The position numbers were made by a program, and so were the translations under genes. A stretch of DNA of 64,000 bases from positions 2,604,001 to 2,668,000 of the forward strand of contig OX377204.1 in NCBI GenBank assembly GCA_947396885.1, written 5' to 3'. Each line of letters opens with the position of its first letter. Positions within the stretch are counted from its first letter, which is position 1. This document shows positions 54,027 to 64,000 of the stretch, in pieces. Under the pieces are notes generated by a model. It saw only the letters and a program-made list of their open reading frames with translations. It did not search any database and was not told where the DNA came from. The DNA comes from Heligmosomoides polygyrus polygyrus. Taxonomy: Eukaryota > Nematoda > Chromadorea > Rhabditida > Heligmosomidae.

Positions 54027-55426
54027 AAGGCTGACATTATTGCCTTCTGATCGCAGAGATCTCGTTTGCAGCGCTTTATGCTTGAACCTTTCCCAGCCGC
54101 TTCTAACAGCTTCAATCTTCTGTAGGCTTGAATGGACTCCTTCACTGCAATTCGACAGGCCTTCGAGATGGTGACTTTTTCCAGATGGGAAGCATTAGGA
54201 TCCAGTTTAACAGCTCTTCTTTGCACCAAGAGTTTAATCGCATGTGCGTTGAGTCTTGAAGCAGACGGTGATGTGGCTTCGCAAGAGCTGCTAGCACATT
54301 TCAATAGTCCTTTGGAGAGAAGGTCGTAGTCTTCCGATGGATCTTCAAGAAGATTCCAATCGTACGACTTTATTGCATATTCCAACTCCTCAGACTTGAA
54401 TGTGGGGATCCTCACCGGTGCCGGTTTATGGGTGTCACGCTTGAACATCCTCTTTTCGAGAGTCAGCTTCGCACGGACAAGACGGTGATCGGAGCCAGTG
54501 TCAAATGAAGGCAACACGGAGACGTCGAACAGACCCCAGCGTCTGTTTGTAAGAACATGGTCGATCTCCGAACGTGTTTCTCCATTTGGGCTTTCCCAGG
54601 TCCATCGTCGGTTTGAAGGCTTCCTAAACATAGAATTCCCATGGTAGAGACGGCACGCGGATAGGAAGTCTATCAGGCGCTCTCCGTTTTCGTTCCTTGA
54701 GGAAGTTCCATGTGGTCCTTGCCTCCATTCGTCGTGATCATTCGTACCGACGATAGCGTTAAAGTCACCAACGACAACTTTGTAGTAGCTCTTCTCGTCG
54801 TTGGCAGTCCTTTCGAACAGCCTGTAGAATTCCTTCTTTTCTTCATCTGTGGCCGCAGATGTTGGAGCATATCCATTTATGATGGAGATGGTTCCTTGAT
54901 CTTTGGTTTCCAGACGAAGAACAGCTACTCGCGGACTGATGATCTTATAAGAGTCTACTAGGTGGTGCACTGTCGAATTGACGAGAAATCCAACTCCGCC
55001 AATATTCTTTCTGTTCACCTTTGCTCCGATAATGAGAAGCTCGTTGTGGTCGGTCCTTCTTATGGTTTCCGTTCCGCCTTTCGTTTTCTGCAGGGCGATA
55101 ACGTCGTATTTGATGTTGCGGCTTCTGTAAAGCAGTGCCCGAAGATCCTGCTCAGATGCGATCGAACGACAGTTATAAGTGCAGACGAATAGGCACTTTC
55201 CGTGTCGTGGTGGGAGGGAGTTTCCGGTAGTCCGATTCCAATGACGTCCTGATAGTTTAACTCCGAGATTAGGTGGCCCCTCGCCGGAGGTGGATGCAAC
55301 CGACGTCGTAGAAGTCCACCTCCGGCGCGCGGAGGACTGGGGCGCGGGTTTAGTTGTTTGAGCCGTAGCGGTGGTCTGGTTACTCACATGTTCCTGGCCA
55401 GGGATACAGGAGAGCCGCCCATACAC
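53918..55426 (-). pseudogene. RTE endonuclease and connector
   Basis: Open for about 500 codons. Endonuclease signatures in order: FVCTYNCRSIASEQDLRALL, YDVIALQKTK (catalytic glutamate position reads Q), INGYAPTSAATDEEK, VVVGDFNAIVGTNDHDEW and GSDHRLVRAKL. A long connector rich in basic residues follows. The frame is lost just after QRKRLEERW near 54020, where the reverse transcriptase continues in another frame. The family normally has E where LQK is seen, so the nuclease may already be inactive. Confidence 0.85.
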
Positions 55427-55539
55427 GACAAAGCGTCGCGTACTGCTTGACCGTTTGTGCCGTTAGCCACCACAAAGTGATGTTCACCCCTTCACCGCGG
55501 TGAGGTGGCACATGAAGGGGGTATATTAGATAGATAGAT

Positions 55540-56837
55540 AAACACATAAATAATTAAATATTTCTGATTGTATAGAGTTTCGAACCTGCAACCGTATAGT
55601 GAGAACAGTTGCAAAAGCACAGATATCCTCTTTGACGCTTTATGCAGCATTTCCGCTGCAAATCAATCCAAAATCGTGACGAGCATTTCGAATGGATGTC
55701 GTGATCTCGTCTTTTAATGTGCAATTTCAAACTTGTTGTGGCTTAAAACATATATTATTATTATTTCTTAAAAAATAAAAATTTTGTACGATTATTACAC
55801 TTATTTTAGTGTGGTCTTAAGACTAAAATTCCAAGGAAGGTTTTATCGAATTTTTCTTCAGCAAAAATATGTATTCTAACCGTCTCGAAGTTTCTGTTTT
55901 TTAACAAGTAAAAAGTTCGTTTTGATTTGGAAGAGGTTCATCTTGACTTCAGAAGCATCCTGATTTGTTTCAAATGTTGTCGAATTTAAAGTCAAAATAG
56001 TATGTTTGCTATTGTCGCCGAGGTGTGAGCTAAAAGTAGTTGAGAATTTTGAGAAGCGACTTTGTGAGACACAATTCAATGCTCCAACCTTACAGCTCCT
56101 TGAAATCTATATGATAATGCTTTATAGCTACATTTAGCCTTTTGTGTGGTAACGAATACCCTACTATTACAAAGGAATCAGATCATAAAACATGCGTTTT
56201 CTGTAAACTTTTTACTAGTCGCGTAAAAGAGAACTGTGGACTAATTGTGACACACTCAAACGGAAGCAAAAGTACAATGCCTATTCAATCCTTTGCTATC
56301 AAAGGTATAGTGCCAAAGAGAACAATCCCATTGATTAATAAGAGCCAATTAGCCTCGCTAGATAAGTCTAAGCATACGTAACGGTGACAGACAGGATCAG
56401 CCCTATCTGAAGCCCCGTAATTAGCTGTCAAAATACGGCCAAATGTAATTCTCAAAAAATGTGTGCTGTCTCCAAATGGCTGAAAGCATTTTACTGCATT
56501 CACTACGTACATAAGGCTTCATAGCCCATCACAAATCCAAGGATGTTTTGAAAATCGACAGAGGTGACAGTTTATAAGAGTGCATCCTGTACGCCATTAG
56601 CGGATAGTCGTGCTACAAGAATTCGTTGCCGTTTCTATTAAAAAAGAGTTCCTCCTTAATGAAAAACGACACGTTCCAGTAATTTTAGATTTATCCTTAA
56701 ACACCTGTTTTAGTTCAATAATTATTAAGTTCTGTTTGAGTAGCGTTCTTATGTGGTTTGAAGTGTGTCCAGCTCAAACACGATGTGGAAAAGAAAAATG
56801 ATTTTTGCGTGGACTTATACGTCTGTCACACCTGATG
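55540..56837. other. No gene recognised; partly shared with 27000-27700
   Basis: 56150-56830 matches duplicate A at 27000-27730 without a conserved frame, though a 79-codon frame at 56142-56381 exists in this copy. The rest is AT-rich. Confidence 0.45.
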
Positions 56838-57465
56838 TGACACGGGACTCGTAAGGTTAAATGGAGTCGCTCTACAACACCTAGCTCCTGAAATCGCCCG
56901 CGGGAGACGCGCAGCATGGGCAGCCTTCAGTTCGATTCGCGAAGTCACCGATCAGGTCAAGGATCCCAGCCTCATGGACTCGATATTCAACGCCTCTGTA
57001 CTGCCTGCGATGTGTTACGCGACGGAAACCTGGCCCGACAACAAGACAATCGCCAGAGCGATGCAAACTACGCATCGTGCACTGGAGAGATGTCTTCTGA
57101 GGACAAGCCTTCGTCAGCAATGGCAAGAAGGCCTACGAAGCTCGGAGCTACGGGAGAAGTCGCAATAAGCAGACCCGCTGCAGTACATGAAGAAGTCCAA
57201 ATATCGCTGGGCCAGACACCTGCTTCGACGAAAGGACGATAGATGGAGTCTCCGTGTCACAGAATGGCTCCCGAGAGACCATAAGAGACCACTGGGACGA
57301 CCGCCAACGCGATGGGCAGACTCATTCTCAAGATCTTTCAGAGAGCGGAGTCTGCCTCACTGGATGCAAGCAGCCAGAGATCGAGCGGTCTGGAAGAGTT
57401 GTGGTCCCCGCTGAGAAGAACTCCAGCCGACAAAGGACCATCAAAGTATCAAAGCAAAGTAAGTA
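56838..57465 (+). pseudogene. RTE LINE 3' fragment
   Basis: 5'-truncated copy of the RTE family at 52410, starting inside the reverse transcriptase (GLVRLNGVALQ). A 66-base gap precedes LAPEIARGRRAAWAAFSSIR. It continues through AMQTTHRALERCLLRTSLRQ and, unlike the long copy, keeps LRRKDDRWSLRVTEWLPRD before GRPPTRWADSFSRSF. It ends in the same aaagtatcaaagcaaagtaa tail. Stops and one frame shift are present. Confidence 0.88.
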
Positions 57466-57639
57466 TACCCCTGTAGACAATACATCAAGTTGTGAAGAAC
57501 AGGTATATCCCCACCCTGTTGTTTCATCAAAGCAGCACTTACTCTATTAGTTGAATATCGAGCTAATCGAGTGCCTGACGCGATCCCGTACTACATTAAA
57601 TGATAGCCGCTTTGCTGTGTTTTGCGATACGTTTTGTGT

Positions 57640-57905
57640 CTATCTCCTATGGAATGTGCCATGCATTCTACTTCTACTGGATGTGGTGGAGGCTATCTCA
57701 ATGTGTGTTTGGCCTATACAATGACTTGCGGTAGCCAGCTGACGAACACATCAATGCCCTGTCCCGCCCAGAGAAGTCTGGTACCAATTCACCGACCCGG
57801 AGGGATGGAAGGCTTGGTTGGCCTCGGCGAGAAATCCGAACCAGGAACTTAGTATCAGGTGCACATGCCAGCCGGCACCTCCGTCGACTGCGCTACACGC
57901 TCTCC
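57640..57905 (-). repeat. tRNA-derived SINE, family 1
   Basis: Full-length copy. On the minus strand: A box gtgtagcgcagtcgacgg, then B box ctggttcggatttctcgc. It marks the right edge of duplicate B. Confidence 0.65.
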
Positions 57906-57922
57906 CTAGTATTACTTTCGTT

Positions 57923-58243
57923 CTATTTTTGGATCAGTCTTCTACAGTTGTCGTCTGCTAGTGGCGGAATATTTGCTTCCAATAGCAGGCGAACCACCAT
58001 TCTTTCGTTTCTTATGGCTAGAGCTTGACACCGAAGGAAGCGGTTCATAAGGAAATTTCTTAACAGAAAGGCCTGCAAGCATTCATCAAACGAATCTGCC
58101 ACTTTAATACTGTGATACACTACAGCAGATGATGTAGTATAACAGTCGATAGAATATGCTACAAAACCTTTCGTTTTTACAGCGGAAGGTGGGCAAAATG
58201 AAGCCATAATGTTGGCAATCAGCAATTTCAAAGCACAATTCAA
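57923..58243 (-). CDS. Unassigned reading frame
   Basis: 106 codons on the minus strand with an alternating hydrophobic character (FDECLQAFLLRNFLMNRFL). It has no recognised domain, no signal peptide of clear type and no second copy for comparison. It could be an exon or chance. Confidence 0.2.
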   Translation of the reverse strand: MNCALKLLIANIMASFCPPSAVKTKGFVAYSIDCYTTSSAVVYHSIKVADSFDECLQAFLLRNFLMNRFLRCQALAIRNERMVVRLLLEANIPPLADDNCRRLIQK

Positions 58244-58249
58244 GTTTTA

Positions 58250-59220
58250 AAAGACAATAACTCTTGATCAACTCATAGCTGAACGCTGTACAAGTGTCTG
58301 TGCTCTAATGAAAAACTCAAAAACCTGCTTGAAGACTGGTAGAGCGTGGAGATGTAATCACCTTTACGTAATGCCATCGTTTTAAATAGTGGTGTACATT
58401 GGACAAAATTTAGTGAAGCTTTTGAGCACGAAGTTCAACGACGACCTAGCAAATAAATCAAGATGTTCAACTGCCATTCCTTGAATAGAAAAACCATTTC
58501 TTGACATAATTTCGAGATCTGTTTTTTTTTTCGTCGGGATACGTGCAACAATAGCACGGTGGAGCTAAAGATACAAAATGAAAAGCTCTTTGGAAAAGGA
58601 ACGGCTTTCCTAACGTGTGTAGTCACACAATTTAATGAGAGACTCGTTTTGTCATATGGAATTAGAAGTGAACCTGACTTCTTTTTGCAAACGCCAAATT
58701 ACAATGCTTTTTAGACCATAGTCGCAGATGTAGTTCGTTCGGAAAGATGTAGTTGTGGGAAAAGAACTCATTTTCCCTTGAATGTTTTATGAGCTAGGGT
58801 GAACGTGGAAAAAGAATGTTTTATATTCTCGGAATACGCTTATAATTTCGCCGGAGATCTTATATTACAAGTTATCAAATGTTTAAAATTTCTGGCAGCA
58901 GCGGTGGCTACGGCAATAGAGTGTGGACTCATCGACGTCGTTGAAGAAATGAAGGGAAAGTAGTGTAAAAAGGGCATACAGCCGCACACCATTATAAACA
59001 TTGAATGCTACTAGAAAAGGCGATAGCGCGCGCTGAAGGTTGGGGAGGAGGAAGAGCTTGAGTAAACGGGAGCAGTAGCGACCATTTTCGGAGCACTGCA
59101 TAGGTACTCAGCAATGAATAAAGTAACAACCAGCAAACCACCTGGAGGTGGTAGAGGGGGAGAGAGTTGTGCTACAACATTAGGTACCTGTATCACTTAT
59201 CACCGTCTTGTTGATCATCG
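58250..59220. other. No gene recognised
   Basis: AT-rich sequence between the unassigned frame and the RTE fragments. No repeat arm or domain was seen. Confidence 0.4.
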
Positions 59221-59224
59221 AGTT

Positions 59225-59510
59225 GTTCGAGTGGGCACCAGCAGCGTCTCCATCCGCCCCTGTCGCGTGCTCCAATGGATCCTCCTCGCTCGAGGAACAC
59301 GAAGAGCGTCATATCGCTCGTTCAGTGCTTGCACGAAGAAGTCCGACCAACGCGATAGTGGGCGTCCTGCTGTTCTCTTGATACACCGCAGAATCCAGTC
59401 AGTGACGGATCACTTCCACCGAGTGTCTGCAAAACGCATTACGTGGCAGGCCCACCTAATTTTCGACGACTTGGCTCATGCGACAGCGTCTATGATCTTC
59501 GAACGTCGAT
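59225..59510 (-). pseudogene. RTE LINE C-terminal fragment, minus strand
   Basis: The minus strand encodes HVMRFADTRW, then [35 protein letters not shown] and [10 protein letters not shown]. This is the C-terminal domain typical of strongylid RTE elements. One stop lies near 59421. It lies head-to-head with the fragment at 59570. It is a different RTE lineage from 52410. Confidence 0.8.
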
Positions 59511-59569
59511 GAAGGTGATCCTTTCGTGACGCCTCACCAACGCCTCACCAACGCCTCACCAACGTGGAG

Positions 59570-60085
59570 AGTCACGAGCATCAGTCAACTACCAACTGAC
59601 GTCCGAGCTTGCAAAGCTATGCAGAGCGGCGATAAAGGAAGATCTTAAGGAGAGAAGGGCGGAAGTGTTGGCTGAAGCAGCAGAGGCAGGGCTGAGCATC
59701 CGCAATGCCCGCCGGAACTTCGCCAACTTCAAGACCAAGATGACCGCTCTCCGACGTCCTGACAGAACCGTCACCTCTTCCAGAAGGACCATGGAGAAGG
59801 TCATCCACGACTTCTACTCCGATCTCTCCGATAGCTACGTCCACCTGCCCCATGCCATCTCCCGCAGGTTAGATACGAAAAGGACAGCCATGCGACCAAG
59901 CAGGATTTTGAATTCAGCAACATCGAGCACATACATGCACACTGTGGTGAAGCTGGTTGAAGCATCGAGTTAGTCGAAGCCGCCGCTGTGCCTTGGATTC
60001 ATAGAACTGAAGAAGGCGTTCGAGTCCGCAGAGGTTGAAGTGGTCAATAAGTCCCTGAGAAGAGAGGGCATTCTTCGTGTACCGT
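59570..60085 (+). pseudogene. RTE LINE central fragment, plus strand
   Basis: Plus strand: YQLTSELAKLCRAAIKEDLK, EVLAEAAEAG, SIRNARRNFANFKTKMTALR and RTMEKVIHDFYSDLSDS. An internal deletion follows, then TYMHTVVKLVEASS and a palm remnant PLCLGFIELKKAFESAEVE. This is the connector and start of the reverse transcriptase of the same lineage as 59225-59510. The FADD region is missing. Confidence 0.8.
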
Positions 60086-61198
60086 ACGAATTCACGATCG
60101 GGGCCGGAATTATCAACGACTTAGAGCAATTTAACGAAGAAATTACAGCCGAAATCCCTGATAGCGCGGCGAAATGCTTCACCATACCGCACTTGATAAG
60201 CCGCGCAATCAGGGAATTCGGTTGTACTTTCTCTGATAAATTGTTTTAAGTCGTTAATGAGTCTTGAACCAGGTTTTCATCACTTTATAACGATGTTGTA
60301 GTCACTGCCTTTAGCAGATAGCCCTGAGAAATATCGAAAAACTGTAGCTCGAATAAGTGGGTAATTGAACCCTACCCACGAACCTTTCATGATAAGACTC
60401 CCAACAGTGATATTGAGACCCGCCTAAGCTGATACCCTACATTCAGGAGGTTTCAGTTTACAGATCTGCAGTCTCTATGAGAGGTCGGTTTACGGTGCTC
60501 TTCTGAGCTAGTGGTGGTGTTACCCTCTTAGGGTTCAGTATCCTCAACCGAATGGATACGTAGCCTTAACAAGGTCGTGGTCTGCGGCAAACGACGGTGG
60601 TGACTCTGGTCTCCGCACAATGCGGACCACTTTAGCACAACACCTTCAGTGATGCTCTTAATTGGGAAAGGCAATGAATAGATCTATCCCAGTCGGGAGG
60701 GAGTAACCTTGCAGTGCCACCCCATGCGAAAAAACCAAAGACCATGATTTCGCTACTTCAAAAATTAGTCCGTTCTCCTTCGTCTTCCTCATATTGTTAA
60801 GTTTGCGTTATATACAAATCTTATGTTTTTCTATCTTCAACGCCTTTCAGAATACCAACTCTTTGGTCCATTCGCCGTGTTTCAATTGTACCTGCTTGTA
60901 TTATTCGTGAGTTTGAAACGTCTCTTTACGCTCATATAGGACGATGAACCACACCTTGGAAGCAATTAACGGCAGAACACTAATAGGATCTATCCTAATC
61001 GGAAGAGGGATATAGAGAATCGCGTTTTCAATCATTTGCTTAATTTTTAGCTTGAACTTCACCTGCTGTCCCATGGTATGGAGGCTTTTCTTTAAATTTA
61101 AAGGATATGGTTGTGTGGCATAGAATGATGTCCACAACTGACACTTCACGGTTCCTCCTCCCGACTAGAACACTATTCTTCCCCTCGTAGAGTGCAGC
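60086..61198. other. Repeat-like non-coding sequence, no gene
   Basis: 60190-60270 resembles 38650-38705 (gtcgttaatgagtc with ttctctgataaattg). 60440-60740 looks like LINE leader sequence but I cannot prove it. No frame is convincing. Confidence 0.35.
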
Positions 61199-61318
61199 AG
61201 CCGTATTCATGAACGTTCCCGGGATCTTTCCGGCTTCCCACGGGAAGCCAACGAGGCGAGAGATGATATCGCTGTGATATCGCTTATTTTCCGCTCCCGC
61301 CGCTTCATGAATACGGCC
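61199..61318. mobile_element. ~120-bp MITE-like inverted repeat
   Basis: GCCGTATTCATGAACG at the left and its mirror (cgcttcatgaatacggc) at the right flank a GC-rich interior. It sits about 0.25 kb upstream of the proline-rich gene. Confidence 0.6.
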
Positions 61319-61410
61319 TCTGAACCTCCAAGGGTAGAGAAGGGTCCAACCTATATGTATCTGCTCCACCACAGGCATCTTTATGAGTTCGCAGGGAATT
61401 TTTAAAATAA

Positions 61411-61509
61411 TTTCTCGGCTTTAAGGAAAGCGACAGATGCAACGCCACTCAGACAAATTTACACGGGGGTGTACATAATCCACCGGACCTTTTGCACCAA
61501 GGCCAACAA
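61411..61509 (+). CDS. Possible upstream exon of proline-rich gene
   Basis: Open from a stop at 61408 to a donor CAA|GTGAGTGG at 61510, in the phase that joins the next exon. The acceptor (gctttaag) is weak and no start codon is seen, so this exon is tentative. Confidence 0.3.
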
Positions 61510-61568
61510 GTGAGTGGATTTACCACTAAATAGAGAATTAGCGACGACTTCGACTGCCGCTTCTTTAG

Positions 61569-62791
61569 GTAGAAAGTCACAAAAAACATCTGTTTGGACC
61601 AGATGAATCCGAAGCGCCTCGAAAGTCACGGCAAACTGTGCAGCTTGCGCCATCGGGAGGTGGAGAAGATGGAGAACCTCCAGAATATTCGTACGATGAA
61701 CCATCTGCGCCACCTGGAACTGGAACATCACCAGAGTCATCGCCTGATGTATCACTCGCGCCTGCAGAACCTAGTATTGATCCTGTTCCATCGCCAAGTA
61801 TCGCACCAGACGATCCGTCACTGCTTCTGCAACCTCCAACTGCATCTGAGACGCCTCCAATTGCCCAACCTTCGCCTTCACCCACTCCGTCAGTACAGGC
61901 TCCATCTGATCTTCCTTCACCGTCGCCATCGCCGTTGGAGCCTCCATTGCAGCCGTCTCCTCCAACTGTTCTTTCATCACCGCCACCTCCACCTATTCTT
62001 CCACCAACGCCACCTCCACCTGTTCTTCCAAAACCTCATCCGAGGCCTTTGCCACGTCCGCGACCACATCCACCTCCACACGTTCTTCCACCACCTCCAC
62101 CTCCACATGTTCTTCCAAAGCCTCATCCGAGGCCTTTGCCACCTCCGCAACGACCTCCACCTCCACACGTTCTTCCACCACCGCCACCTCGGCGACACCA
62201 TGAGAAAACGACAATGAGGCCGACGAGGTGGTCAAGGAGAACGAGGCACCGGCCAAAGCATCCAAGGACAACACGAAAAACTACTACTACAACGACTACG
62301 ATGACGACAACGACGCCAACTACAACAACGGCTACGGAGACCCTATCAGAAACAACAACAATAACAGAACTGCAGCCAGCTCCAGCCGTCACAGTCCCAC
62401 CTTTAGTGCAAACCGAGCCACCTTCAGTGCCAGAAACACCAGGCGGCGAGCAAAGCGAGCCACCTTCAGTGCAGGAAACACCAGGCGGAGGGCAAACCGA
62501 GCCACCTTCGGTGCCAGAAACACCAGGCGGCGAGCAGCCTTCGCCACCGCCGGCCACTGAAGAAACTACTGAAGACTTTGGCGGACAAGAGGTAATTTCA
62601 ATACAATTCCAACGTATCCCTTTAATTATGCGCGAAGCTTTTATTAAACTTTTCCCACTACTAGCTCACCTTTGATATTTGTTGTACAGCTAGAAGCAGT
62701 GAAAAGCACTGTATGTCGGAAAACTACACTTGCAAAACGAATAACAGATTTCCCTTCCTCATGGGGCACTACTTCCAAATTATTATTTTAG
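61569..62791 (+). CDS. Proline/threonine-rich protein, 3' exons
   Basis: Main exon 61569-62591 (341 codons), preceded by acceptor cttctttag and a 59-bp intron, followed by donor GAG|GTAATT, a 98-bp intron, acceptor tgtacag, and last exon 62690-62791 with 33 codons and TAG. Segment order: acidic/proline (GEDGEPPEYSYDEPSAPP), proline blocks with three HVLPPPPP-type repeats, a basic patch (RTRHRPKHPRTTRK), a threonine run, then three 14-residue repeats (EPPSVPETPGGEQ type) at about 62412-62535. Low complexity and many T/S/P suggest a secreted or extended surface protein. The start codon and any signal peptide lie upstream and are not found. The function is unknown. Confidence 0.6.
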
Positions 62792-62799
62792 CAGAAAAC

Positions 62800-64000
62800 T
62801 AACTAGATGTGCTCATGAAATGATGGGTGTCCTCCATGAGTTGAGGAAAAAGCCTTGACCGTTTTTTCTTTTTTCTCTTTTTTTCTTTTTTTCGTGTAGG
62901 TCTTGTGGACCTATACTATTTGGGAGGGCTGAGACAGCTATGTCCGCGCTGTTATACCAGCACACCATCTCGACTGAATTTAACTGATAACCATCCATTT
63001 TATGGTGCAGCAAAAGTAGCTTTCGGGCTTGTTCAAGGGAGGCAATGGTGAGTCAAAACATCACGCTCCCCCTCCGACTGGCTAGATCCAGACGCGTTAG
63101 AGGATTCGGTTCAATCCCAAGGGAGGGGCACCTTAAACTGGAATTGGACGTCCTACCGCTCGTTCTCGGAAGCAAGTCCAATCATGACGTGGCCCTCAGT
63201 GTCTTCTGGGAAGGCCAATCAGTAACGGAAACATTGAAAAACACAGAAATTAGAAAAAACGAAGGCGCAAAAAAGCACCTAGGTACGTCCCAGGCGTCTC
63301 CGGGTCGTCTCTACGTTTCGCCCGGCAAATGAGTCGACGCGCACGCCTTCGAACTGGCGCGGGAATTTAAACAAGGATTACGAGTGGAGCCGCTGGAGCC
63401 TCTTCATGGTTTCATAACTATTTTTTCTCAATATTCCAGGAACTGGACCCGCTATTTCCTCGGTAGGGCATCAGGGTGGCTCGTCCATATGTTATGTTGC
63501 ATGTGTTTATCCTAAAATAGGGATGGTTTGCAAGTGTATACAGGGGTCCCCCCTTTGGGATTGAACCGAGGATTCATACAAAATGTAACGGATTTTTTTT
63601 AACGAAAGTTACCTAGAGGAGTACATAAATTCATGATTTTCAGTACACGTAAAGCAATGGCCTTGTTTGACCACAACCAGCGTCTACTATGAATCAATAC
63701 ACGGTCCCTGATCGCCAACGATATTGCCAAGATCTGCGCCGCATTCAAGGAAGAAACCGTCGCAAAATCCGCTGTTCATGGACCACCGCTTCCGATATGG
63801 CGATATTTCTTTCAAAAATCAACCATTTTCTGAAAGCCCTACTGCCTCGAAAGAGACGAGACTCAGCGGATTGCCTTGGAAGAGAGGCCAAGTCTCTACG
63901 ACGATGAGTGGGCCCAGTAGACCGAAAGTCAATCATCTTCACGGAGTGCTACGTAAAATTATTCAACATCGGCGTCGCACCAGGACCTGATAGCGAACTC
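62800..64000. other. No gene recognised
   Basis: Includes a long pyrimidine tract (62860-62895) followed by tag, as at a splice acceptor, and two frames of 72-95 codons (63045-63332, 63689-63990) without recognisable domains. These could be exons of a gene extending beyond the window. Confidence 0.35.

Larger units (their letters stand above)
52410..55521 (-). mobile_element. RTE-clade LINE, nearly full length, 11-bp target duplication
   Basis: About 3.1 kb on the minus strand, flanked on both sides by tatattagata (52399-52409 and 55522-55532). The 3' end is a short repeat-rich tail (atcaaagtatcaaagtaaag) rather than poly(A), typical of RTE elements. Coding parts: endonuclease 55426-53918, reverse transcriptase 54026-53574 and 53459-52416. 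The 5' UTR is short. It sits in duplicate B only. Confidence 0.9.
38712..57640 (+). repeat. Direct segmental duplication, copy B
   Basis: Partner of 10165-27850, offset by about 28.5 to 29.8 kb. It holds receptor B. Insertions private to this copy: palindromic element 40129-41162, Tc1/mariner about 42540-43690, LTR-like 44156-44558, mariner 46970-48208, LTR-like 49223-50000, RTE 52410-55521 and RTE fragment 56838-57465. Confidence 0.85.

Noticed and set aside
61594..62217. Histidine/leucine-rich frame of 207 codons
   Set aside because: Shadow of the proline-rich exon in another frame; the proline frame has the splice sites and the modular repeats.

Overview
This window is eukaryotic, not bacterial. 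Short introns with GT..AG borders, nematode-type seven-transmembrane receptor exons and a dense load of RTE and CR1 LINEs, Penelope-like elements, mariner/Tc1 transposons, LTR elements and tRNA-derived SINEs point to a clade V (strongylid, hookworm-like) nematode. The genus is inference; no rRNA, CRISPR or bacterial operon is present.

The main host content is a tandem pair of paralogous receptor genes on the minus strand: copy A in 17354-24529 and copy B in 44598-50729. Seven exons with matching splice positions give open reading frames of about 359 and 319 residues with seven hydrophobic segments. They sit inside a large direct duplication: about 10165-27850 is repeated in the same order and orientation at about 38712-57640. 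The two copies differ mostly by mobile-element insertions, so one often shows the empty site for an insertion in the other. A second probable host gene, encoding a proline/threonine-rich protein, lies on the plus strand at about 61569-62791.

Layout: 0-10 kb holds SINE, RTE, Penelope-like (2.9-3.5 kb), a nearly intact 5'-truncated CR1 LINE (4.3-7.0 kb), a tRNA-like hairpin (7.3 kb) and a mariner (7.6-8.7 kb). 10-28 kb is duplicate A, with foldback elements, an inverted Penelope-like pair with a GIY-YIG domain (15.2-17.1 kb), receptor A, a Tc1/mariner in its intron 5 and a 2-kb palindrome in its intron 1. 28-38.7 kb is the spacer, with a mariner, an LTR retrotransposon (30.3-36.0 kb) that has gag and an aspartic protease motif but no visible reverse transcriptase, a 916-bp TIR element inside its 5' LTR, and a foldback element. 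38.7-57.6 kb is duplicate B, with a palindromic mariner-like element, a Tc1/mariner, LTR-like insertions, receptor B with a mariner in intron 4, and an almost full-length RTE (52.4-55.5 kb). 57.6-64 kb holds SINE and RTE fragments and the proline-rich gene.

The mobile elements are mostly decayed by stops and frameshifts, while the receptor exons stay open. This contrast is the best evidence that the receptors are, or recently were, under selection.
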